From Oligoflexia bacterium (lineage in GTDB: Bacteria > Bdellovibrionota > UBA1018), in the NCBI GenBank assembly GCA_903858195.1, contig CAIOHW010000328.1, positions 1 to 9,992 on the forward strand: DNA of 9,992 nucleotides, read 5' to 3'. The notes below the pieces were generated by a model. The model was given only the letters and a program-made list of their open reading frames with translations, did not search any database and was not told the DNA's origin. The position numbers and the translations under genes are program-made. Shown piece after piece: positions 1 to 4,912 of the stretch (positions within the stretch are counted from its first letter, which is position 1; every line of letters begins with the position of its first letter).

Positions 1-156
1 CTGTGGGTCGACCCAGGCGGCCTTGCGCGTCTGCCAGTCGATGATGAGATAGACGAGGTTTTGCATCGGTCCGATCTCGAACTGCGCAAGCGGCGTATCA
101 TGAACCCTGGCGGGAGCGCTGGCGGGCCAGCGGCTGAGGTTTGAGCCCGGAAGCAT
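1..156 (-). CDS. MBL-fold metallo-hydrolase, N-terminal fragment (runs off left edge)
   Basis: The minus strand is open from an ATG at 156 to the window edge and gives 52 residues. Residues 25-51 have the typical opening of GloB/ETHE1-like metallo-beta-lactamase-fold hydrolases: FEIGPMQN (26-33), a strand VYLIID (35-40), then a second strand ending in AAWVDP (46-51). The zinc-binding HxHxDH motif, expected just downstream, lies outside the window, so the catalytic class (hydroxyacylglutathione hydrolase, persulfide dioxygenase or other hydrolase) cannot be decided. An AGGAAG Shine-Dalgarno-like sequence stands about 5 nt before the ATG and supports this start. The gene diverges from the small membrane-protein genes on the plus strand. 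The overlapping plus-strand reading frame (1-144) has no recognisable features, so I take the minus strand as coding. Confidence 0.75.
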   Translation of the reverse strand, partial: MLPGSNLSRWPASAPARVHDTPLAQFEIGPMQNLVYLIIDWQTRKAAWVDPQ

Positions 157-202
157 GCGTCTTCCTATCACTGTGGCATCGCCTTGGCACTGTCCGTTCC
201 GA

Positions 203-517
203 ATGGGGGCCGTTCCGCTCAAGGCGATACAAGACTCGGTCGAATCGATTCGACGCATCTGGGTCCTCGAACGAGAGATCGTGCGACTGCGCGCCGCACA
301 GGAGCTGCGGCGTCGCGTGATGAGATCGGCTGCCTGGGTGCTTGCTCTCTTTTGCATGCTGCAGGCACTGGCGCTTGCCGTGTTCTGGGGAAGCGTCGGC
401 ATCATGCAGAGCGGAAAGCCACTGGGACTGGTGGTGGCGATGACGAGCGGACCGCTGCTCGTGGCAGCCGGCGTTCTGTCATGGGTGGGCCGGACAGGGG
501 GGAGGAAACATGGTTGA
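203..517 (+). CDS. Small two-TM membrane protein, YqjE/Holin-X-like
   Basis: This 104-residue protein starts with a charged amphipathic helix rich in Arg and Glu (about residues 8-40). Two hydrophobic segments follow, at about 43-68 and 75-96, and then a short basic tail. The order of helix plus two membrane spans fits the YqjE / Holin superfamily III (Holin-X) type of small inner-membrane proteins. The assignment rests on architecture and composition, not on a diagnostic motif. The start is uncertain. The frame is open back to an ATG at 155, but that would overlap the start of the divergent hydrolase, and its first 16 residues look non-conserved. A GTG at 281 preceded by GAGAG is another option. 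Its last 8 bases overlap the next gene, which points to co-transcription. The next protein resembles DUF883/YqjD, and yqjD and yqjE are neighbours in enterobacteria, which supports the call. Confidence 0.6.
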   Translation: MGAVPLKAIQDSVESIRRIWVLEREIVRLRAAQELRRRVMRSAAWVLALFCMLQALALAVFWGSVGIMQSGKPLGLVVAMTSGPLLVAAGVLSWVGRTGGRKHG

Positions 518-752
518 CGTTCCGAGTCGCGAGGACCTCGAAACCCTCGAGGAGGAGCTTGAGAACGAAAAGCAGCGACTCAAAGACTCCGGCTGCGAGA
601 CCCTCGAGTGGTTGCGCGAAGATTTCGCTCCGAGCGAGCTTGCCGAAAAGCACCCGTGGGTGCTGGCGATGCTTGCAGCTGGAGTGGCAGCGGTGCTGGC
701 CGGTGGCATCGGCTACTGGAGCGGCCGGAACTCCCGCGACACGAAAGACTGA
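510..752 (+). CDS. DUF883/YqjD-like membrane-anchored small protein
   Basis: The product is 80 residues long. A highly charged, Glu/Lys-rich region likely to form a helix or coiled coil (about 6-45) leads into the C-terminal membrane anchor, which starts at HPW (47-49) and continues through an Ala/Gly/Val-rich span (50-70) to a basic tail. This layout, including the Pro-Trp just before the span and the glycine-rich end of the span, is that of the DUF883/ElaB/YqjD family of tail-anchored inner-membrane proteins. Some members of that family bind ribosomes in stationary phase; whether this one does is unknown. A very strong GGGGGGAGG Shine-Dalgarno sequence sits a few bases before the ATG and fixes the start. 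The gene overlaps the preceding two-TM protein gene by 8 nt and converges on the homogentisate dioxygenase gene with a 2-nt gap. Confidence 0.6.
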   Translation: MVDVPSREDLETLEEELENEKQRLKDSGCETLEWLREDFAPSELAEKHPWVLAMLAAGVAAVLAGGIGYWSGRNSRDTKD

Positions 753-754
753 CG

Positions 755-1897
755 CTAGCGCTTCTGGTCTGCAGCCCAGCTCATGGCATAGCCCGTCACT
801 TCAATTTTGGACGCCGATGGCGTCGCATGCAGCGGGTTTCGCGTGTCGATCATGACGGCGATCTCCTGCGTGTGGGTCTTGTCGGCGGCGTTTTTCGCGG
901 CATTGGGATGCGGACCGTGATGAATGCCCAGAGGATGCCAGGTCACGGCTCCTGCCGAGATCCCCTCGCGCGAAAAGAAGTTGCCCGCGTGGTAGAAGAG
1001 CACTTCATCGAAATCGATGTTGCGGTGGTAGAACGGCACCTTCATGGCGCCGTTCTCGCTCTCGAGCGGGCGTGGCAGGAACGAGCAGATCACGAAGTTG
1101 CGTGAAACGAAGGTCGTGTGAACGCTCGGGGGAAGGTGGTAGCCCGGGGACATGACGGGCTTGATCTGGTCGACGTTGATCGCCCAGGGGGCGAGATCGC
1201 CCTTCCAGCCCGCCGCATTCATGGGATTCCACGGGTAAAAGACCCGGGTCCATTCGCCCTCACGCTTGATGTGAAGCTCGAATTCGCCCGAAGTGTTGCG
1301 ACCTTCTGTGCGTTCTTTTTCGGGCAGACAGGGGGTGCGCATGACCATGGGGTCGAACTGCGCATGGCGTCCGAGCATGCCGCGGTCCGGAAGCTCGATC
1401 TCGCCTGCCGACTCGATGACAAAATGGGTTTCAGGGGCCGCCCCTTCGGGTGCGAACCGAAAGGTCGTTCCGCGGGGGATGACCAGGTAGTCGCCCGTCC
1501 GGTAACTGAGGTCGCCGTAGTCGGTTTCGAGCGTTCCCGCTCCTTCATGGATGAAGCGCACTTCGTCACCGTCGGCATTGCGCGCAAAAATCTTCATTGC
1601 TCCGGCGAGCTTGGCGATGCCGAGCCTGACGTCATGATTCTCAAGGAAAAACTCGGCCTGTCCGTGCGGAGCCCCGTCGAGCTGGATGGCGGTGTAGGCG
1701 CGGGGTTTGAGTTCACCTTCGATGCGAATCCAGCCGGTGGGCGGGTGCCGGTGGTAGAGGTGGCTCGTGCGGCCGAAGAAGCCGTTTCTTCCGTGCTCCT
1801 CTTCGTAGGTGCCCTCAGGGGTGTGTACGTGCGCTTGTGCGGAGACGGATCCCTGGGACCATCCAAATGCAGAGGAGAAGTGCTTGTTTCTGGCCAT
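755..1897 (-). CDS. hmgA: Homogentisate 1,2-dioxygenase
   Basis: The 380-residue cupin-fold protein matches the homogentisate 1,2-dioxygenase family. This Fe(II) enzyme opens the ring of homogentisate to maleylacetoacetate in tyrosine/phenylalanine degradation. The N-terminal half contains HLYHRHPPTGW (46-56). The C-terminal half contains HLPPSVH (254-260), NFVICSF (267-273), YHRNIDFDEVLFY (290-302) and WHPLGIHHGPHP (320-331). H291, D297 or E298, and H327 are the likely iron ligands by analogy with human HGD H335/E341/H371. It is shorter than the roughly 430-445-residue human and Pseudomonas enzymes and looks like the compact bacterial subtype. No hpd, fahA or maiA gene accompanies it here. 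There is no clear Shine-Dalgarno sequence before the ATG, and a terminator ends only 24 nt upstream, so transcription must start very close to the gene or depend on readthrough. Confidence 0.88.
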   Translation of the reverse strand: MARNKHFSSAFGWSQGSVSAQAHVHTPEGTYEEEHGRNGFFGRTSHLYHRHPPTGWIRIEGELKPRAYTAIQLDGAPHGQAEFFLENHDVRLGIAKLAGAMKIFARNADGDEVRFIHEGAGTLETDYGDLSYRTGDYLVIPRGTTFRFAPEGAAPETHFVIESAGEIELPDRGMLGRHAQFDPMVMRTPCLPEKERTEGRNTSGEFELHIKREGEWTRVFYPWNPMNAAGWKGDLAPWAINVDQIKPVMSPGYHLPPSVHTTFVSRNFVICSFLPRPLESENGAMKVPFYHRNIDFDEVLFYHAGNFFSREGISAGAVTWHPLGIHHGPHPNAAKNAADKTHTQEIAVMIDTRNPLHATPSASKIEVTGYAMSWAADQKR

Positions 1898-1921
1898 GGC
1901 GCTTGGATAGCACGCGAAGGG

Positions 1922-1957
1922 CGCAAAACGAAGAGGGCCCCCATCCGGTGGGAGCCC
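1922..1957 (-). terminator. Rho-independent terminator after the 247-residue exported protein gene
   Basis: Read on the minus strand, GGGCTCCCA (1957-1949) pairs with TGGGGGCCC (1943-1935) to form a 9-bp stem with one G-T wobble and a 5-nt loop. It is followed by the T-rich tail TCTTCGTTTT (1934-1925). It begins 9 nt after the stop codon of the 1967-2710 gene, as expected for that transcript's terminator. It also lies just ahead of the homogentisate dioxygenase start at 1897, so it separates the two genes. Confidence 0.8.
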
Positions 1958-1966
1958 CGCTCTCGG

Positions 1967-2710
1967 TTATTCCTGCATGTCTTTGAACAAGCCGTCGCCG
2001 CGCACGTAGTAGCTTGCCGTCATCTGCGCGGTATTGAGCACCGTCTTGACCGTCGCGTCGATCATGAGTTCGGCTCCCGCCACCGGGTTTTCGAGCGTGC
2101 CTGCGTTGGTGATGCTCGGGGTTGAAGCGGTCACGTCCAGGGAGTAGCCCCAGGCGACGTAGACGTACTCGGGGACGATGGTGACGGCCTGCAGGTAGCG
2201 GCCTCGGCCGTCCAGATGTCCGCCCGGGGTATACATCAGGCGGTAGCGAAGAGTGACCACGTTCATGCCGTAGAGGTTCTTGATGCTCCATTCATAGCGC
2301 TTGGAGGTGGGTGCTTGCCAACCTGTGAGCTGCTGCCACTCGGCAACCCCCTTGGGGAGGACGTCGGTTCGGTGCAGGTTGGAGTTGTAGATGGGCCTTC
2401 CTGCTTCGACGATCTTGTAAATTTTCTGTCCGATGCGGATCAGCTGGTCGAGCTTCACTTCGAGCTGGTCAACGGTATCCAGAAGCGTGAGCTGAGGGGC
2501 CTGGGTCTCGGGCAACTCGACGGGAATCTCATCTGTGGGAGGGGAGGGAAGCTCCCTGAGTTCGCTTCGGCCGATCCCGAAGGCGGCCGGGTCGATTGCG
2601 GACATCCGGGCTAATTCGGCCTCGTCGTAGGTGGCTGCCAGACAAACGGGCGTGAACAGGACGGCAAGGCTTGCAACTGAGAGCAGGCGTGCTGCGGGTG
2701 CGATCTTCAT
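1967..2710 (-). CDS. Exported protein of unknown function
   Basis: I do not recognise a named family. The 247-residue product opens with a Sec signal peptide: basic MKIAPAAR, a hydrophobic core at 9-24, and probable cleavage after CLA or CLAA (23-26). Next come a Pro/Glu-rich linker (about 50-72), a predicted amphipathic helix with Asp, Leu and Lys (about 76-103), and a C-terminal domain (about 137-240) with alternating hydrophobic and polar residues that suggests beta structure. That domain contains the segments NLYGMNVVTLRY, GRYLQAVTIVPEY and NPVAGAEL. Similar proteins occur, as far as I remember, in Bdellovibrio-like bacteria, but this is recollection only. The reading frame is open upstream to 2821. 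The ATG at 2710 is chosen because GAGGGA lies about 9 nt before it and the signal peptide then begins correctly. It lies 123 nt downstream of the flavin-reductase-like gene and is followed by a clear terminator. Confidence 0.75.
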   Translation of the reverse strand: MKIAPAARLLSVASLAVLFTPVCLAATYDEAELARMSAIDPAAFGIGRSELRELPSPPTDEIPVELPETQAPQLTLLDTVDQLEVKLDQLIRIGQKIYKIVEAGRPIYNSNLHRTDVLPKGVAEWQQLTGWQAPTSKRYEWSIKNLYGMNVVTLRYRLMYTPGGHLDGRGRYLQAVTIVPEYVYVAWGYSLDVTASTPSITNAGTLENPVAGAELMIDATVKTVLNTAQMTASYYVRGDGLFKDMQE

Positions 2711-2751
2711 CTCTGTGTTCCCTCGTGTGGTGTTTGACTCTCCCACCCACC

Positions 2752-2776
2752 GGAGTCTTTCCTTCTGAAGGACTCC
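2752..2776 (-). other. Nested hairpin in leader of the 247-residue exported protein gene
   Basis: The inverted repeat GGAGTC (2776-2771, minus) and GACTCC (2757-2752) encloses an inner CCTT/AAGG pair with a CAG loop, giving a compact two-part stem about 42 nt before the ATG at 2710. No T run follows on either side, so it is not a classical terminator. It could be a leader structure, an RNA-processing site or a weak transcript end after the flavin-reductase-like gene. The 123-nt gap (2711-2833) holds nothing else I can support. Confidence 0.4.
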
Positions 2777-2833
2777 ACTGGGCTCGAAGAGGCAGGTACC
2801 GAGGACTGACTGACCGTTCAAGTCAGGCTTTGG

Positions 2834-3463
2834 TTAGGGGGCCTTGGGCCTGGAGAGCTCAAAGATTCCAGAGGTTTGGCCGTACTGTAATCCGCCCAGT
2901 CGTGAAAGGGGGTTCAACAAGGTTGGGTCAATTCGTCCTTCATGAAGGATCCGGGGGTCGATCTGCACGGCGACGATCCTTCCGATGACCAGAGTCGTCG
3001 AGCCCTGCTGGCCGGAGCCGAGTTCCAGTTTTCCGTGCAGCACGCACTCAAAGCTCAGCGGTGACTCGGCCACGCGCGGAGGCTTCACCTTCGATGAGGG
3101 AGCAGGCGTCAGGCCCGCTTGGACGAACTCGCTCACTCCGTGTGGAAACTCGGCCGAGGCCTGGTTGATCTTTTCGGCCAGCGACACGGGTGTGGCGTTC
3201 ACCACGAATTCGCCGAGGGCTTCGATGTTCAGGAGAGTGTCCTTCTTGGAGCCCTTCGAGTTGCGCGTGATCGCAATTGAGAGGCAGGGAGGATCGCTCG
3301 AGACCGCATTGAAAAAGCTATAGGGCGCCACGTTTGCCAGGCCATTGGCATCCAGAGTGCTCACCGTCGCGATGGGCCGGGGGACGACTCCGCCGACCAG
3401 CAGGCGATACATTTCGGCCTGTCCAAGGGTTGCGGGATCCAAGGTCACCAGGCCCTCGGTCAT
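2834..3463 (-). CDS. Flavin reductase-like FMN-binding domain protein
   Basis: The 209-residue protein has the split-barrel fold signature of the flavin reductase-like family (DIM6/NTAB, related to HpaC-type FMN/FAD reductases). Visible motifs are PRPIATVST (28-36), NVAPYSFF (44-51), KDTLLNI (74-80), EFVVNATP (85-92), the strand GRIVAVQID (161-169) and RLGGLQYG (188-195). These regions bind flavin mononucleotide in the family. Members either reduce free flavin with NAD(P)H for a partner oxygenase or act as uncharacterised flavoproteins, so the substrate is unknown. The ATG at 3463 overlaps the nadA stop codon as ATGA, and GGAG lies 8 nt before it, which supports translational coupling. A GTG at 3472 in the same frame would lack a usable ribosome-binding site. 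The pairing with nadA may reflect shared regulation rather than a shared pathway. Confidence 0.85.
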   Translation of the reverse strand: MTEGLVTLDPATLGQAEMYRLLVGGVVPRPIATVSTLDANGLANVAPYSFFNAVSSDPPCLSIAITRNSKGSKKDTLLNIEALGEFVVNATPVSLAEKINQASAEFPHGVSEFVQAGLTPAPSSKVKPPRVAESPLSFECVLHGKLELGSGQQGSTTLVIGRIVAVQIDPRILHEGRIDPTLLNPLSRLGGLQYGQTSGIFELSRPKAP

Positions 3464-4407
3464 TGCGACCACTCCAGCATCCGGAGCAGGGGGGCCTCGG
3501 CCTTGCGCCGGAGATCCTCGGGCATGGTGAGTTCGGGCGTTTCATCGCGAAGCGCCGACAGGAGCTTATCGAGCGTATTGAGCTTCATGTAAGGACAGTC
3601 GTTGCACGCGCAGTCCTGGTTCGGGGGGGCTGCAATCAGCTCCTTGCCCGGTGCCTGCCTGCGCATCTGGTGGAGGATTCCCGCTTCGGTTGCGACGATG
3701 AACTTCTGCTTGGGGCTCGCGATCACATGCTTGAGGAGAGCCGACGTGCTTCCGACGAAGGCTGCCTTCGAAAGGAGTGTTGCCTCGCATTCGGGGTGCG
3801 CGATGAGCTCGGCATCCGGGTGTTCGAGCTGGAGGGCTGCGATCTTTCGCTCCGAAAAAGTCTCGTGCACGATGCAGGCTCCCTGCCAGAGCAGCATGCT
3901 GCGGCCGGTCTCCTTTTCGAGCCAGGCGCCGAGGTTTCGATCGGGCGCAAAAAGGATCGGGCGATCTGCCGGAACCTTGGAGATGATCTTTTTCGCGTTG
4001 CTGCTCGTGCAGATGACGTCGCTCTGGGCTTTGATTGCAGCCGAGCAGTTGATGTAGCTCACGACGAAGTGGTCGGGGTGGCGCGCGCGAAGGGCTGCAA
4101 ACGCATCCGGGGGGCAGGAGTTGGCAAGCGAACAGCCTGCCCGGAGATCCGGGAGCACGACCTTTCGGGAGGGATTCAGGATCTTGGCCCCTTCGGCCAT
4201 GAAATGGACGCCCGCAAAGACAATGAGGTCTGCCGTCGAGCGTTGGGCCGCTCGGGCGAGCTCGAGGCTGTCTCCGACAAAGTCGGCGACGTCCTGGATG
4301 TCAGGGTCTTGGTAGTAGTGAGCGAGAATGACGGCGTTTTTTTCTTTCTTAAGCCGCCCGATCTCCTCAAATGCATCCACAATCTGCTTTGATGAAGGCC
4401 TCAACAC
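3460..4407 (-). CDS. nadA: Quinolinate synthase NadA
   Basis: NadA condenses iminoaspartate with dihydroxyacetone phosphate to quinolinate in de novo NAD synthesis, using a [4Fe-4S] cluster. The 315-residue length is typical of the compact form. Three homologous domains are evident from AHYYQ (29-33) with H30 and Y32, GDS (45-47), YIN (118-120), HPEC (204-207) and GSTSALL (219-225). The likely cluster ligands are C92 (in GCSLA), C178 (in GAC) and C271 (in CNDCPYMK); C266 and C268 give the extra cysteines found near the third ligand in many NadA proteins. The start is the GTG at 4407, because an in-frame TAA lies four codons upstream. The next candidate is TTG at 4404, and AAAGAG stands about 5 nt ahead. 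No nadB or nadC is visible. The gene overlaps the flavin-reductase-like gene and diverges from the 4512 gene. Confidence 0.95.
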   Translation of the reverse strand: MLRPSSKQIVDAFEEIGRLKKEKNAVILAHYYQDPDIQDVADFVGDSLELARAAQRSTADLIVFAGVHFMAEGAKILNPSRKVVLPDLRAGCSLANSCPPDAFAALRARHPDHFVVSYINCSAAIKAQSDVICTSSNAKKIISKVPADRPILFAPDRNLGAWLEKETGRSMLLWQGACIVHETFSERKIAALQLEHPDAELIAHPECEATLLSKAAFVGSTSALLKHVIASPKQKFIVATEAGILHQMRRQAPGKELIAAPPNQDCACNDCPYMKLNTLDKLLSALRDETPELTMPEDLRRKAEAPLLRMLEWSQ

Positions 4408-4486
4408 GCGGGCTCTTTACCGAGCTTGTCTTTATGCTGCAATGCTTCATTTTTGAGTCGAATCTGGGCTTTACCTTTCGAGTCCC

Positions 4487-4509
4487 GTTGGACTAGGTTT
4501 CGCTCCAAC
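4487..4509 (+). promoter_or_regulatory. Inverted repeat just upstream of the 4512 start codon
   Basis: GTTGGA (4487-4492) and TCCAAC (4504-4509) form a perfect 6-bp inverted repeat with an 11-nt spacer, ending 2 nt before the ATG at 4512. No Shine-Dalgarno sequence lies between it and the start. It could be an operator in the divergent nadA/4512 gap or a hairpin affecting translation initiation. The remainder of the gap (4408-4486) has an A/T-rich stretch but no convincing promoter pair on either strand. Confidence 0.3.
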
Positions 4510-4511
4510 TC

Positions 4512-4859
4512 ATGAAGAACTGGAACTGGTTCAAGCGGTCCCCTGTTTTCTCTGGTGCATCCTCTGGCGAGCTTCGCGTCCTGAAACGCGGCCAGGCCAT
4601 GCGGGTCATCTTCTTTTATCCGGGAGAAGAGGGGACCTACGTCGACAACGCGGAAGTCACGCTTTTCGAGAACGGTCTGGTGCACCTGCGTTCGGCTCTT
4701 GAGGAGACGACGACTCATCTGCAGAACTGCGAGATCCTCTGGCGCTTTCGCGTAGAGGCCGAGGACCGGGTGGGGCCGGGTGGAAGCAAGATCCGCCTGC
4801 TCAAGCCCCGCACCGAGCTCGAAAAGGCGACTGACCCGTCTCCCGACCCTTCTCCTTAA
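4512..4859 (+). CDS. Conserved-looking small soluble protein of unknown function
   Basis: I do not recognise the family. The 115-residue product has no signal peptide or membrane span. A short aromatic N-terminus (MKNWNWFKR) leads into a compact central domain (about 20-100) with alternating strands: ELRVLKRGQAMRVIFFY (20-36), TYVDNAEVTLFENGLVHL (42-59) and CEILWRFRVE (73-82), then IRLLKPR (93-99). The last 15 residues are Asp/Pro/Ser-rich and probably disordered. The pattern suggests a small beta-rich domain of one fold unit. The codon-scale pattern of Asp, Glu and Lys looks like a real gene. The start ATG has no clear Shine-Dalgarno sequence. It is the first gene of the rightward group and ends 42 nt before thiB, so it may share that transcript. 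A link to thiamine uptake is possible by position only. Confidence 0.7.
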   Translation: MKNWNWFKRSPVFSGASSGELRVLKRGQAMRVIFFYPGEEGTYVDNAEVTLFENGLVHLRSALEETTTHLQNCEILWRFRVEAEDRVGPGGSKIRLLKPRTELEKATDPSPDPSP

Positions 4860-4878
4860 AAGAATCCCGAAACGCCCT

Positions 4879-4912
4879 GAGCTGGCTTAAGCTCTGGGAG
4901 CGTGCTGCTCCC
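4879..4912 (+). promoter_or_regulatory. Two adjacent hairpins spanning the thiB start
   Basis: GAGCT (4879-4883) pairs with AGCTC (4890-4894), and GGGAGC (4896-4901) pairs with GCTCCC (4907-4912). The second hairpin's 5-nt loop, GTGCT, contains the GTG start codon of thiB at 4902. Its 5' arm carries the only Shine-Dalgarno-like sequence (GGGAG). There is no T run, so it is not a classical terminator. It could limit thiB initiation or couple it to translation of the upstream gene. Confidence 0.35.

Noticed and set aside
1..144. Plus-strand open frame at the left edge, ending in TGA at 142-144
   Set aside because: The minus strand in the same place gives a recognisable MBL-fold N-terminus with a ribosome-binding site; the plus translation has no features.
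752..760. Palindromic GCTAGC/AGCGCT bases between the convergent genes as a bidirectional terminator
   Set aside because: The palindromes are very short, have no T runs and lie partly within coding sequence.
1118..2125. Long plus-strand open frame (335 codons) opposite the homogentisate dioxygenase gene
   Set aside because: It is a shadow of GC-rich coding sequence: the opposite strand has unmistakable dioxygenase motifs, and this translation shows no family features and runs across the terminator.
2784..2820. Possible minus-strand promoter (TTGAAC, 17 bp, TACCTG) for the exported protein gene
   Set aside because: The -10 match is weak and there is no supporting evidence, so it is not listed as a feature.
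3334..4392. Long plus-strand open frame (352 codons) opposite nadA
   Set aside because: The minus strand encodes a complete NadA with all cluster cysteines; the plus frame is compositionally odd and has no recognisable motif.
4455..4495. T-arm-like sequence (TTTCGAGTCCCG) suggesting a tRNA
   Set aside because: No matching acceptor stem, anticodon arm or CCA end could be found around it on either strand.
4401..4718. Minus-strand 105-codon open frame in the divergent gap
   Set aside because: It overlaps the start of nadA and lies antisense to the 4512 gene, has no ribosome-binding site that I can see, and its translation looks non-protein-like.
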